Origin: Burkholderiaceae bacterium
GTDB lineage: Bacteria; Pseudomonadota; Gammaproteobacteria; Burkholderiales; Burkholderiaceae
Reading direction: 5' to 3'
Assembly: GCA_947372155.1 (NCBI GenBank)
Contig: CANBSM010000004.1
Coordinates: 1-27,657 of the forward strand
DNA length: 27,657 nt
Shown: positions 1-8,350 of the stretch, piece by piece
Layout of the letters: the number at the start of each line of letters is the position of its first letter
Numbering within the stretch: position 1 is the first letter of the stretch
Notes under the pieces: model-generated
Told to the model about the DNA's origin: nothing
Seen by the model: the letters and a program-made list of their open reading frames with translations, nothing else
The model's database searches: none
Program-made: the position numbers and the translations under genes

Positions 1-1249
1 GTGTAATCGGGTTAAAGATTCTGAAGTAGGGCTGGGCATCGCATCCTGAAGAAGAAGCCCATTGCCAGCCACCATTATTCGATGAGAGCTCGAAATCATT
101 GAGATGTTCTGCAAAATAAGCTTCGCCCCAGCGCCAATCAATACCCAAGTCTTTAGTGAGAAAGCTCGCCACAACCATTCTTAAACGATTATGCATGTAG
201 CCACTTTGATTGAGTTGATGCATTGCTGCATCAACTAATGGGTATCCCGTTTTACCTTCGCACCAAGCCTTAAATAATTTTTTGGCATGAGTACCGTTTT
301 CCCATTCGATGTTGTCATAGTCGGGTTTAAAAGAAGCGCCGTCTGCTAAGCGTGGGTGATTAGCAAGAATCATGAAATAAAAATCACGCCAGATTAATTC
401 ACTTAACCAAATAGTTGCACCCATGCTACCTGCCAGCATTCTTCGATGGGCTTCTCTTACCAAACCTCTAATGGATAGCATGCCAAAGCGCAAGTGGGTT
501 GATAAATAACTTACCCCCTTAATTGCAGGAAAGTCTCTACCCATTTGGTATTGATCAATGCGGGGTAAGAAGTCCTCTAAAAAAGCTTGACCACCCTCTG
601 AGCCAGGCGGCAAATAGCTCTCAATGCCGGTGGGGCAAAAGCCCATCGACTCTAAAGAAGGAAATGGTTCGGTTAATTTTTTAGGTATGGCCGCAAACTG
701 CCCCGGTTTTGGATTACATTCGTACGCAGCTAAATCTTTTTCTTGCAGCGTCTTGAGCCAATTATTTTTATATGGCGTAAAGATGGAAAAGACAGTATTG
801 GAGTTGGTGAGAATTTCCTTTTTCTCAAAAATCACTTGATCTTTGAAACTCTCAAAATGTATTCCGAGTGTTTCTAAAGAGGCTTGAATTGTTGCATCTC
901 TTTCTATCGCCAAAGGCTCATAGTCATGGTTGGTGAATACGGCTTGAACGCCCAATTCTTTGGCAATTTGCGGAATGCATTCGATAGGTTTACCAAAGCG
1001 TACGATGAGTCCACCACCTTGCTTGCAAAGTGCGTCATCAATTTGTTTTAGACCCTGCCAAATGAAGTCAACACGACGATCGTGTTTGAGTCCTTTGTCA
1101 TTCATTTCGCCCTTAAGCAGGGGATTCAGAATATCGGTATCAAAGATAAAGGTGAGCCAAACCTGATGACTTTCCTTAAGGGCGTGGTGAAGCGCGGCAT
1201 TGTCGTAGAGACGAAGATCGCGGCGGAGCCAAACTAGTGCTTTTTGCAT
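1..1249 (-). CDS. phrB: Deoxyribodipyrimidine photolyase, 3' end cut by window edge
   Basis: Light-driven repair of cyclobutane pyrimidine dimers using FADH- plus an antenna cofactor. I translated the minus strand from the ATG at 1249-1247: 416 codons stay open to the window edge. The N-terminus reads MQKALVWLRRDLRLYDNAAL, the classic alpha/beta photolyase domain start. The FAD-binding half is clear: WRDFYFMILANHP near residue 300, then TGYPLVDAAM and YMHNRLRMVVASFLTKD, and near residues 390-414 the family signature NNGGWQWASSSGCDAQPYF followed by RIFNP. The tryptophans and the asparagine expected near the flavin are in place, so an active photolyase is more likely than a cryptochrome. Class I enzymes run about 470-490 residues, so roughly 60 C-terminal residues lie outside the window. 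It is transcribed divergently from yqgE, 69 bases away. No Shine-Dalgarno is visible; a TAAGAT box lies 7 nt before the ATG. Confidence 0.95.
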   Translation of the reverse strand, partial: MQKALVWLRRDLRLYDNAALHHALKESHQVWLTFIFDTDILNPLLKGEMNDKGLKHDRRVDFIWQGLKQIDDALCKQGGGLIVRFGKPIECIPQIAKELGVQAVFTNHDYEPLAIERDATIQASLETLGIHFESFKDQVIFEKKEILTNSNTVFSIFTPYKNNWLKTLQEKDLAAYECNPKPGQFAAIPKKLTEPFPSLESMGFCPTGIESYLPPGSEGGQAFLEDFLPRIDQYQMGRDFPAIKGVSYLSTHLRFGMLSIRGLVREAHRRMLAGSMGATIWLSELIWRDFYFMILANHPRLADGASFKPDYDNIEWENGTHAKKLFKAWCEGKTGYPLVDAAMHQLNQSGYMHNRLRMVVASFLTKDLGIDWRWGEAYFAEHLNDFELSSNNGGWQWASSSGCDAQPYFRIFNPIT

Positions 1250-1256
1250 ACCCGCT

Positions 1257-1262
1257 ATCTTA
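1257..1262 (-). promoter_or_regulatory. Possible -10 box of phrB
   Basis: Minus strand TAAGAT, 7 nt before the phrB ATG. This would place transcription start at or next to the start codon. I see no convincing -35 and no Shine-Dalgarno. One of a set of similarly placed boxes in this window. Confidence 0.3.
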
Positions 1263-1304
1263 TGGTTTATTGATAAAAAGCGCTTGATGACAGCCTAAAT
1301 TCTG

Positions 1305-1310
1305 TAAAAT
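1305..1310 (+). promoter_or_regulatory. Possible -10 box of the yqgE operon
   Basis: TAAAAT, 8 nt before the yqgE ATG, with TTGATG at 1284-1289 as a possible -35 (15-nt spacer, shorter than ideal). The 8 bases between box and ATG (AACCCCAT) contain no ribosome-binding site, so the message may be leaderless. Confidence 0.4.
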
Positions 1311-1318
1311 AACCCCAT

Positions 1319-1963
1319 ATGTCTACGGCCAAAAAAGCCTTTAATACTTCAGACCCAGCGTCTTCGCCCGAGTCTTCAATTTCTTTTTCCGCAGATCATC
1401 TAGCCAATCAGTTTTTAATTGCTATGCCGGGCATGGTTGACCCCAACTTCGCTGGCTCAGTAATCTATCTTTTTGAGCATACCGAGAGGGGTGCTATGGG
1501 CCTGGTGGTGAATAGGCCTACAGAAGTCAGCTTAAGTAATTTGTTTGACAAGATTGATCTCAAGCTAGAAATTGCCCCTTTGCTAGATCAGCCGGTGTAT
1601 TTTGGCGGCCCTGTTCAAGTAGAGCGAGGTTTCGTTTTGCATGAATCTAACTCCAGTCTTTCTTATAGCTCCTCTTTGATTATTCCTGGGGGCCTCACTA
1701 TGACGACCTCTAAGGACGTGCTGGAGGCGGTAGCTGGCGGTAAAGGGCCGCAACAGTTTCTAATGACCTTAGGCTATGCCGGCTGGGGTGCAGGTCAGCT
1801 TGAGGAAGAAATCACGCTCAATGGTTGGATGAATGTGCCGCTGACGCGCGAGCAAATGTCAGAGATCATCTTTAATACCCCCTCAAGCCAGCGTTATCAA
1901 AAGGCCATGAATCATCTAGGCTTTAATCCCTCAGACCTCTCGGGAGAGGCAGGGCATGCATAA
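1319..1963 (+). CDS. yqgE: YqgE/AlgH family protein (UPF0301)
   Basis: Conserved cytosolic protein of the UPF0301/DUF179 family; the biochemical function is not settled. The body matches the family well: residues 31-67 hold QFLIAMPGM, then FAGSVIYLFEH and GAMGLVVNRP; residues 94-108 hold YFGGPVQVERGFVLH; residues 147-164 hold FLMTLGYAGWGAGQLEEE. The first 28 residues are Ser/Ala-rich and precede the conserved core, somewhat longer than the usual N-terminus of this family (about 185-190 residues in total against 214 here). An initiator inside that tail cannot be ruled out, but the next in-frame ATG lies inside the core. It overlaps ruvX by 8 nt, the usual yqgE-ruvX pairing in proteobacteria, so translational coupling is likely. 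Confidence 0.93.
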   Translation: MSTAKKAFNTSDPASSPESSISFSADHLANQFLIAMPGMVDPNFAGSVIYLFEHTERGAMGLVVNRPTEVSLSNLFDKIDLKLEIAPLLDQPVYFGGPVQVERGFVLHESNSSLSYSSSLIIPGGLTMTTSKDVLEAVAGGKGPQQFLMTLGYAGWGAGQLEEEITLNGWMNVPLTREQMSEIIFNTPSSQRYQKAMNHLGFNPSDLSGEAGHA

Positions 1964-2369
1964 GCCCATTACAGCAATGGCATTTGACTATGGAACACGT
2001 CGTGTGGGTGTTGCCATAGGTAATTCGCTAACAAAGGCAGGAGAGCCCTTGAAGACAATTGCAGCAGCCAATAGCGATGCATTATTTAAGGCTATAGAAA
2101 CTCTCCTGGCCGAATGGCAGCCCAATCAGCTGATAGTAGGCAGACCAGTCCATCCAGATGGCACTCCTCACGAGATGACTGCCAAGGCCATCCGTTTTGG
2201 TAATCAATTAAATGGCCGCTTTCAGCTGCCGGTTACTTGGGTAGATGAGCGTTATACCTCAGCAGTTTTAGAGGGTGATGCCCAGATGCGGGACAATCTA
2301 GATGCGCATTCGGCAGCCCTCATTTTGGGGCAATATTTTTCAGAGCGAGATACTAAGGCTGTCGATTAA
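1956..2369 (+). CDS. ruvX: Putative pre-16S rRNA nuclease / Holliday junction resolvase-like
   Basis: RuvX/YqgF family, RNase H-like fold; in E. coli it processes the 5' end of 16S rRNA precursor. Visible motifs are FDYGTRRVGVA at residues 10-20 (first catalytic Asp at 11), VGRPVHPDG at 61-69, VDERYTS at 96-102 (the WxDER strand with catalytic Glu) and DAHSAALILGQYF at 116-128 (third acidic residue). The 137-residue length is normal. The ATG lies inside the end of yqgE (8-nt overlap) and 31 nt separate its stop from pyrR, which suggests a single transcript with yqgE, pyrR and pyrB. Confidence 0.95.
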   Translation: MHKPITAMAFDYGTRRVGVAIGNSLTKAGEPLKTIAAANSDALFKAIETLLAEWQPNQLIVGRPVHPDGTPHEMTAKAIRFGNQLNGRFQLPVTWVDERYTSAVLEGDAQMRDNLDAHSAALILGQYFSERDTKAVD

Positions 2370-2400
2370 AAATGCAGTTCGATACAGTGTGGATTAAAGA

Positions 2401-2901
2401 ATGAATGCAGAACAGTTATACGAAAAATTACTAGCTAAGCTACGCAAATCGAAAGAGCAGGAGTCTTTTGAGGTGGTAGGACTTGCTATGGGCGGAGCAT
2501 GGATTGCGGAACGTCTAGCTAAAGATCTAGGCTTGCCTCACTATGGCGTCATTAATGTGGCTTTTCACCGAGATGACTATGCTGAGAAGGGTATGACAGC
2601 AATTCGTACTGCTAGTACGATGAGTACCCATTTGCCGTTTGATGTCAATGGTGCCAATGTCATTTTGATTGATGATGTTTTGTTGACTGGCAGAACTGTT
2701 CGCGCAGCTTTGAATGAGTTATTTGATTTTGGTAGACCAGCCAAAGTAGATCTAATGGTTTTGGCTGATCGCGGTAATCGGGAGCTTCCAATATCGGCTA
2801 ATTATGTTGGAGAAGTAGTCAGCGTGCCAGACCACCAAATTCTGGTTTTAGAAAAAGATACGGCTGGGAAGTTCAGTTTTGCACTAGAGGAGCGCGAGTA
2901 A
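2401..2901 (+). CDS. pyrR: PyrR-type phosphoribosyltransferase
   Basis: Type I phosphoribosyltransferase of the PyrR family, which in Gram-positive bacteria doubles as a uracil phosphoribosyltransferase and RNA-binding attenuation regulator of pyr genes. The PRPP-binding loop [17 protein letters not shown] spans about residues 87-103, and [11 protein letters not shown] lies at 121-131, where PyrR proteins have a basic D-R-G-x-R-E-L-P motif. The 166-residue length is slightly short for the family (about 170-180). I see no anti-terminator/terminator pair in the 31 nt before the gene or between it and pyrB, so an attenuation role here is not supported by the sequence; an enzymatic role or another kind of control is equally possible. 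Its stop and the pyrB start share one base (TAATG), so the two are translationally coupled. Confidence 0.9.
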   Translation: MNAEQLYEKLLAKLRKSKEQESFEVVGLAMGGAWIAERLAKDLGLPHYGVINVAFHRDDYAEKGMTAIRTASTMSTHLPFDVNGANVILIDDVLLTGRTVRAALNELFDFGRPAKVDLMVLADRGNRELPISANYVGEVVSVPDHQILVLEKDTAGKFSFALEERE

Positions 2902-3869
2902 TGAGTTCGATACATCAGCCAGTCAATCAATTTAATGCTGCCGGTGAGCTCACACACCTTCTTACTTTAGAGGGTCTGCCTAAAGAGCAAATTATTCATA
3001 TTTTGGATACGGCCCAGCAGTTTGTAAGCGTTACCGATCCATCACGCGAGGTGAAGAAGGTTCCGCTATTAAGAGGTAAGAGTGTATTTAACCTCTTCTT
3101 TGAAAACTCTACCCGCACTAGAACAACATTTGAGATTGCCGCTAAGCGCTTATCGGCAGACGTCATTAACTTGGACATTTCTACATCGTCTACTGCTAAA
3201 GGTGAAAGTCTTCTCGATACGATTGATAACTTGGTAGCGATGCAGGCAGATATTTTTGTGGTTCGCCATGGCGTATCTAGAGCGCCTATTGAAATTGCGA
3301 ATCACGTACCGGCGCATGTTCACGTAGTTAATGCTGGCGATGGTAGCCATCAGCATCCCACTCAAGGTTTGCTCGATATGTATACGATGCGCCACTTCAA
3401 GCAAAACTTCAAGGGATTGAAGGTTGCGATTGTGGGCGATATTGTTCATAGCCGGGTGGCGAAGTCCAATATTCATGCACTGACCACCTTAGGTTGCGAA
3501 GATATCCGTGCAATCGGCCCAGAAAGCTTGCTGCCAAGCGATTTGGATATGTTGGGTGTGAAGGTCTTCCACAACATGGAGGAGGGCCTAAAGGATGTTG
3601 ATGTGGTGATGACACTGCGTATTCAAAAAGAGCGCATGGAGTCTGGTCAAGTTCCAGAGGGCGATGCATTCTTTAAGCAGTATGGCCTAACGCCTACTCG
3701 TTTGTCTTTGGCTAAATCTGATGCCATCGTGATGCATCCAGGCCCTATGAACCGTGGCGTGGAAATTGACTCAGTTGTAGCCGATGGCCCTCAGTCTGTC
3801 ATCCTCAATCAAGTGACCTTTGGTATTGCGGTACGTATGGCGGTAATGTCTATCGTAGCGGGTAACTAA
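2901..3869 (+). CDS. pyrB: Aspartate carbamoyltransferase catalytic subunit
   Basis: Transfers the carbamoyl group of carbamoyl phosphate to L-aspartate, the first committed step of de novo pyrimidine synthesis. The carbamoyl-phosphate motif STRTRTTFE is at residues 70-78, the mobile lysine loop [11 protein letters not shown] at about 97-107, [14 protein letters not shown] at 146-159, and the aspartate-domain loops [11 protein letters not shown] and [12 protein letters not shown] follow. The 322-residue length fits the catalytic chain; no pyrI regulatory subunit gene is nearby. No pyrC follows: the next gene, 10 nt downstream, is a glycosyltransferase. In several related Burkholderiales pyrC follows pyrB, so its absence is worth noting (from memory, not checked). 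Confidence 0.97.
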   Translation: MSSIHQPVNQFNAAGELTHLLTLEGLPKEQIIHILDTAQQFVSVTDPSREVKKVPLLRGKSVFNLFFENSTRTRTTFEIAAKRLSADVINLDISTSSTAKGESLLDTIDNLVAMQADIFVVRHGVSRAPIEIANHVPAHVHVVNAGDGSHQHPTQGLLDMYTMRHFKQNFKGLKVAIVGDIVHSRVAKSNIHALTTLGCEDIRAIGPESLLPSDLDMLGVKVFHNMEEGLKDVDVVMTLRIQKERMESGQVPEGDAFFKQYGLTPTRLSLAKSDAIVMHPGPMNRGVEIDSVVADGPQSVILNQVTFGIAVRMAVMSIVAGN

Positions 3870-3879
3870 GTTCATTAGC

Positions 3880-5202
3880 ATGCAGTCAAAAAAACGCTGG
3901 CTGATTCTGTCTCACGGATTCAATATGGATGGCCGTGCAGCAAGCCAAACCATCACTGATAAGATTCCTTATCTATTGGAAGCTGGTATTGAGCCGGTAG
4001 TCTTTAGTGCTATCACCGGAATCAAAGATCAGCGTTTCCCCCATCGTCAATTTTTAGCTTGGGGCCCAGCAGCATTTCGGTTTGACTTTCGCCATTGGAT
4101 AGCTAACCAATATAGTCGTGGGCTTCTATATAAAGTATTGACTAGAACCGTATCAATTGTGTTGGCGCCATTGATTGCCTTAGAGAAATTATTTCTCGGT
4201 TACTCCAGTCAATGGTCCTGGGCCATTCCGGCGTTTATTCATGGACGAAAGCTCATACGATCTGGGCAGGTAGATTTGGTCTACAGCACTGGCGGTGCTT
4301 GGTCTGCCCATCTGGCAGGTTTATGGCTTAAGAAAACCACAGGCATTCAATGGATTGCTGAGATACATGACCCGATGGTGATTCGTAAGAGTCCAGTTGA
4401 CGAGGGGGCTGATAAGCCTCGTAATCGTGATGCACAATTTAGGCAATACCTTGAAAAACAGATCATTCGATTTTCTGATTTTGTGTGGTGGTTCACTGAA
4501 GGCGCTGTTCACTACGCTAAGGTTCGCAATACCAATTTAAATACTTTAGGTAATGCACATGGATTCATGGTTCTACCTGGTGCAAATCCACCGGGCGGAC
4601 TTACTAAAGAGGTAGCGCATCAATATACGGATACCTTAAATCTTTGTCACTTTGGCTCGCTTGCAAAAGACCGCTCACTTTCCACGATTCTGAATGCAGT
4701 TCAAGAGCTATTAAAAAAATATCCACAGGCGCGTCAATATATTCGCGTGCATGCTTATGGTGCTCCTTTGGATGCGCCCACTCTTGAGGTAATTAAACAC
4801 TTTGGATTTGAGGATCTGCTGCTTGCTCATGGGCGATTAGAAAAGGATCCAATCACTGGTAAATCAGGACGCGAGCGGGTGGTTGAAAAGATGCAGGAAG
4901 CAGATGTATTGATTCTCCTGCATGGTAATGATGAATGGTGTGCTGAATATATCCCCTCTAAGTTTTATGAATACCTTTGGGCTGATCGACCTATTTGGGG
5001 TATCACCCACCGCAATCCGCAGTTAGACCAGATGCTGTCGGAGAGAGGTGCCTATTTAAGTCATGAAGGTGATTTAGAAGGTATTAATATGGCTTTAGAG
5101 CGGATCTGGCTCGATTGGGAGCAAAAGCGCTTATCAGTACCCTCTGGAAATCCGATAGGCGTCAAGCAAGCGGTAGATACAATCCTAAGTGTTGTGAAAT
5201 AA
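3880..5202 (+). CDS. GT-B fold glycosyltransferase (GT4-like)
   Basis: Probable sugar transferase of the cytoplasmic face, for LPS O-antigen or another surface glycan; donor and acceptor cannot be read from sequence. The N-terminal half begins with a Rossmann-type strand and glycine turn (RWLILSHGFNMDGRAA, residues 6-21), followed by a hydrophobic segment near 88-107 that may be membrane-associated. A second strand, DLVYSTGGAWSAH, is at 132-144. The C-terminal half has the GT4-like layout: LCHFGSLAKDRS near 255-266, then PSKFYEYLWADRP at 359-371, where the K-x-x-E-Y pattern corresponds to the nucleotide-sugar contact of GT4/FUT8-like folds. It starts 10 nt after pyrB, so read-through from the pyr operon is likely. 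No strong ribosome-binding site is seen. Confidence 0.8.
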   Translation: MQSKKRWLILSHGFNMDGRAASQTITDKIPYLLEAGIEPVVFSAITGIKDQRFPHRQFLAWGPAAFRFDFRHWIANQYSRGLLYKVLTRTVSIVLAPLIALEKLFLGYSSQWSWAIPAFIHGRKLIRSGQVDLVYSTGGAWSAHLAGLWLKKTTGIQWIAEIHDPMVIRKSPVDEGADKPRNRDAQFRQYLEKQIIRFSDFVWWFTEGAVHYAKVRNTNLNTLGNAHGFMVLPGANPPGGLTKEVAHQYTDTLNLCHFGSLAKDRSLSTILNAVQELLKKYPQARQYIRVHAYGAPLDAPTLEVIKHFGFEDLLLAHGRLEKDPITGKSGRERVVEKMQEADVLILLHGNDEWCAEYIPSKFYEYLWADRPIWGITHRNPQLDQMLSERGAYLSHEGDLEGINMALERIWLDWEQKRLSVPSGNPIGVKQAVDTILSVVK

Positions 5203-5226
5203 ATCCACCTTACTCTTTAGACAACT

Positions 5227-6150
5227 ATGCTGAATATCGTTCTATATTGCTGCACTTTTCGTAAGGACTTGAAGAGAACAGTCAAGCTTGCGCAAAGTAT
5301 CCAAAAGCACAACAAGGGCAATATTCCCTTCTATATCTCAGTTCCTGCAGAAGATGTTGGGTTATTTAAAGAATATCTAAAGGATTACTCAGTCATCATT
5401 TTTGATGAAAAAGATATCTTTGAGGCAAACCCAAAATTAGATATCCAGAAGCTGTACAAAATTCGTGGTGGCTTAAGACAGCAAGTTATTAAGTCTGAGT
5501 TCTGGAGATTGGGTATTTCAGAAAACTATTTGGTGCTCGATTCAGACTGTATTTTTATTCGAGATTTTGATGAAAGCGATTTCATCTTTAAAGACAATAT
5601 TCCTTATTCAGTCATTCATGAAGGGCGCGATGTGCTTCAGGCTACGGAGCGCTTTGGCCCTAAAAAGATCCGCCAGCATTTTTTGGCGGATCGTGAGCCG
5701 ATTAAGGCTGCCTTGGGGCGCAAGGGAGTTACTTATGACTTTGGTTATGCCCCGTTCTTGTGGAGTGGAAAAGTTTGGGAGTCTTTAGATAAGAATTATC
5801 TAACACCAAACAATATGAACTTCCTAGACGCAGTTTTGCTTTGCGGCTCTGAATTCACATGGTATGGCGAGTCTTTAATAAATTTCCGTGCCATTCCGAT
5901 CTATCCGCGCGAGCAGCTATTCATGCATTACCACTATGAACACCAGCTATGGGCTCATCAAGTGTTGGGATACAAGGAAGCGCTTCTGGCGCATGATTAT
6001 TTAGGGGTGGTATACCAGTCCAACTGGGAGAGCTGGGGTGACTATGGCCCATCAAATAAGAGCATTCCATCCAGGGTTTGGAGATCTGTTAAGCGAGTTC
6101 TTAAGAAGGCTCAATTTAAGGTCTCTTTATTGCTCGGATTTTTGAATTAA
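5227..6150 (+). CDS. DUF6492-like putative glycosyltransferase
   Basis: I do not recognise a characterised homologue; the layout fits the DUF6492 family, whose members sit in polysaccharide clusters. The start, MLNIVLYCCTFRKDL, resembles a GT-A first strand. LRQQVIKSEFWRLG at residues 83-96 is followed by the strand YLVLDSDCIF at 101-110, whose D-S-D could be the metal/nucleotide-sugar DxD of GT-A enzymes, then IRDF. A C-terminal half rich in Trp, Tyr and His (for example MHYHYEHQLWAHQ) may form an acceptor site. The last 30 residues are basic and end in a hydrophobic stretch (KVSLLLGFLN), perhaps for membrane association. It lies 24 nt after the GT-B gene and 30 nt before the next one, same strand. 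Enzyme activity is inferred from context and the DxD-like motif only. Confidence 0.65.
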   Translation: MLNIVLYCCTFRKDLKRTVKLAQSIQKHNKGNIPFYISVPAEDVGLFKEYLKDYSVIIFDEKDIFEANPKLDIQKLYKIRGGLRQQVIKSEFWRLGISENYLVLDSDCIFIRDFDESDFIFKDNIPYSVIHEGRDVLQATERFGPKKIRQHFLADREPIKAALGRKGVTYDFGYAPFLWSGKVWESLDKNYLTPNNMNFLDAVLLCGSEFTWYGESLINFRAIPIYPREQLFMHYHYEHQLWAHQVLGYKEALLAHDYLGVVYQSNWESWGDYGPSNKSIPSRVWRSVKRVLKKAQFKVSLLLGFLN

Positions 6151-6180
6151 GCACTAGCTCTTTCAAAATACTACGCAGCA

Positions 6181-6972
6181 ATGCTCAATCTATCTAATGT
6201 CACTCTACTCTGTGTGGAGACGCGTGAGCCCGAGTTAGCGCATTGGGCAATCGATCGATGCTTAAGCGGTGTTCAATTTGCCAAGGTTGTACTCATCACG
6301 AATTTAGATCGCGTCAATACCAAAAGATCTGATATTGAGTATGTCCAAGCTCCGCCAATTAGGACCACAAAGGATTATTCGGAGCTTTTGTTGACAGGTA
6401 TTGGTCAACATATTGGGACTAGTCACGTGCTTGTTATTCAGTGGGATAGTTTCGTAATACATCCTCAGTTATGGAATGATGAATTCCTGCGATATGACTA
6501 TATTGGGCCGGTATGGCCACATCATCCAGAGACTCCAGTGGGCAATGGAGGGTTTTCGCTACGATCAAAGAAGTTGCTTGATACGATTCTAAAAACGGGA
6601 TTTATTAAAAAGCACCCTGAAGACTATTGCATCTGCGCGGATAACAAAGAGTTTCTAGGTCAACATGGAGTCAGCATTGCGCCGGTAGATGTTGCTGAGC
6701 AATTTGCAGTTGAGCGCTCGCTTTGGCATGATGCATTCGGCTTTCATGGCTTCTTTAACTTTGGCAGAGTCTTAAATGATGCCCAATTAAAAGCCTTCAT
6801 CAATATCCTGCCTGAAAATTACTTAAGCGGCCTAGATAGCTATGATTTGATTGACTCATTGCGAGAGCAGGGTAGGGTAACTTTAGCTAAAGAGATCGCT
6901 CAGAAGGTGCGTTTTAAATGGAAAATGCGCAAGAAATTTATAAAACTCAAACTCTGGCAATTAAGTGCTTAA
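6181..6972 (+). CDS. DUF5672-like protein, putative glycan enzyme
   Basis: Matches the pattern of DUF5672 proteins, often found among glycosyltransferases but with no firm biochemical role that I know. Visible signatures are CVETREPELAHWAIDRC at residues 11-27, HVLVIQWDSFVIHPQ at 82-96 (Q-W-D-S-F where GT-A enzymes carry an acidic metal motif), YDYIGPVWPHH at 105-115, VGNGGFSLRSKKLL at 120-133 (the strongest family mark), PEDYCIC at 146-152 and AEQFAVE at 172-178. The GNGGFSLRS segment resembles the acceptor loop of beta-1,4-galactosyltransferase-like GT-A enzymes, which supports a transferase role by analogy. The C-terminus is strongly basic (KMRKKFIKLKLW), consistent with binding the membrane surface. 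The next gene begins within or 4 nt after its stop. Confidence 0.7.
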   Translation: MLNLSNVTLLCVETREPELAHWAIDRCLSGVQFAKVVLITNLDRVNTKRSDIEYVQAPPIRTTKDYSELLLTGIGQHIGTSHVLVIQWDSFVIHPQLWNDEFLRYDYIGPVWPHHPETPVGNGGFSLRSKKLLDTILKTGFIKKHPEDYCICADNKEFLGQHGVSIAPVDVAEQFAVERSLWHDAFGFHGFFNFGRVLNDAQLKAFINILPENYLSGLDSYDLIDSLREQGRVTLAKEIAQKVRFKWKMRKKFIKLKLWQLSA

Positions 6973-6976
6973 GAAT

Positions 6977-8329
6977 ATGAAAATATCTGAAAATCAATTT
7001 GCCATAGCTTCAGTTACAAGCATTATTGGTTTGTTGTGTATTTGGGTGATTCCCAATACGATCGCTCTACGCCATCTATTGTTGGTGGCCGGATGTTTGT
7101 CAGCGCTTGGACTAATTCGATACAACTGGGCAAGACTGAAATCCGTCGATGCTAGGTTTTTACCGCTTTTTTGTATCTTGGGACTATTTGCATGGGTGTT
7201 AGTTCACTATACTTTTTTTTCTTTAAATCGAGAATTAGAGTTATCCGAGATTAAGGGTTTGTGGATGCGTTCCTTAGTGGGCGCGATTGCTGCAGTGGGC
7301 ATAGGAATTGCCATTGTGAAGTATGCAAAGCTGCGACTTTATTTCTATCTGGCACTTTTTTTAACGCCAGCAATTAATGTGTTTGCTTACTGCTGGGCCT
7401 CCTACCTGAATCGCGGTTTTGTAAAACCTATTGAATTTGCTTTTTTCTTGTTTGCCAAGATTGAGACGGCTTATTTTGGGGCGATTGCCGCTGCTGTAGC
7501 GACTGGCAACCTCATTCATTTGATGGCAGGCAAGATTGATAAGGCCAAAACGCTTCAGATTATCTATTGGCTAATGGGGTTAGTTTTGGTTTTAGTTTCT
7601 GCTTTGGTATCGAGCACCAAAAATGGCATTGCTATTGCCTTGGGTTTATGTGCATTCTTAGCTGCAGTAGTGGTAATTAATTCCATGCTTCTAAAGGGCG
7701 GCTCCAAAATTTTGTCAGCTATTGTGGTGATAGCAATTCTGGTTTTATCTGCTGGGGTATGGGAAGGTCATAAGACTTTGGCATATCGTGGATGGGATAC
7801 CGTTTTTCAGGATGCGGCCTTAGGCATTGATATTGATGGAAATAAACAATGGCAAAAAAAGGAGGGTAGTGTACCTATGCCATTCAATAGTTTGGGTGTG
7901 CCTGCAGCTACCAATACCTATAGTCGTTTCGCTTATGCGGCTGCAGGTATTAAATTGATTTCAGAATACCCATTGGGATATGGATCTATCAATCGCTCAT
8001 TTAATGGCCTTCAGGAGCAAGCTCAAATACCCCATGAGCACGAGGGGCAAGTTCATAGTGGTTGGATTGATTTTGGCCTGGCATTTGGTGTGCCGGGGCT
8101 AGTATTAATTTTTTCCTGCATGCTTTCAACTATTTACTTTGGCCTAAAAAGTAAGTCTTCCATTGCCTTGCCTTGGGCAATTGTTTGCTTAGCCTTTATC
8201 CCTTTTGGCTTGATTGCAGAGATTTCTTACAAGCAATACTTTGAGGCCACCATTTTCTTTCTTACCCTTGGGTCTATAGTCATTATTTTTACTGGGGAAA
8301 GATTTCAAGAGAATCTAAAAAAGATCTAA
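6977..8329 (+). CDS. O-antigen ligase / polymerase family membrane protein (Wzy_C)
   Basis: Polytopic inner-membrane protein of the WaaL/Wzy superfamily, which transfers polymerised O-antigen from undecaprenyl diphosphate to lipid A-core or polymerises repeat units. About ten hydrophobic segments are visible (for example GLLCIWVIPNTIALRHLLLV near the start and FFLTLGSIVIIF at the end). A large periplasmic loop is followed by the Wzy_C-like core RFAYAAAGIKLISEYPLGYG, and then HEHEGQVHSGWIDFGLAFG; Arg and His residues of this region are the conserved functional ones in ligases. I chose the ATG at 6977, 4 nt after the upstream stop; an in-frame GTG at 6965 would add four residues and overlap that gene by 8 nt. 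Ligase and polymerase cannot be told apart here. No flippase or ABC exporter gene is in the window. Confidence 0.82.
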   Translation: MKISENQFAIASVTSIIGLLCIWVIPNTIALRHLLLVAGCLSALGLIRYNWARLKSVDARFLPLFCILGLFAWVLVHYTFFSLNRELELSEIKGLWMRSLVGAIAAVGIGIAIVKYAKLRLYFYLALFLTPAINVFAYCWASYLNRGFVKPIEFAFFLFAKIETAYFGAIAAAVATGNLIHLMAGKIDKAKTLQIIYWLMGLVLVLVSALVSSTKNGIAIALGLCAFLAAVVVINSMLLKGGSKILSAIVVIAILVLSAGVWEGHKTLAYRGWDTVFQDAALGIDIDGNKQWQKKEGSVPMPFNSLGVPAATNTYSRFAYAAAGIKLISEYPLGYGSINRSFNGLQEQAQIPHEHEGQVHSGWIDFGLAFGVPGLVLIFSCMLSTIYFGLKSKSSIALPWAIVCLAFIPFGLIAEISYKQYFEATIFFLTLGSIVIIFTGERFQENLKKI

Positions 8330-8350
8330 AAATTAAGTTAAATAATTTTT
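8328..8350. terminator. AT-only inverted repeat between convergent genes
   Basis: AAAAATTA (8328-8335) and TAATTTTT (8343-8350) can pair across a 7-nt loop. The repeat spans both stop codons of the converging ligase and GT17-like genes. The stem is all A/T, so it is a weak terminator at best, but it reads the same in both directions. Confidence 0.3.

Noticed and set aside
624..1166. Plus-strand open frames in the first 1.2 kb
   Set aside because: They lie antisense to the clear photolyase gene on minus, which explains the whole region.
2996..3669. Three minus-strand open frames inside pyrB
   Set aside because: pyrB is intact with all family motifs; the antisense frames have no recognisable domain or ribosome-binding site.
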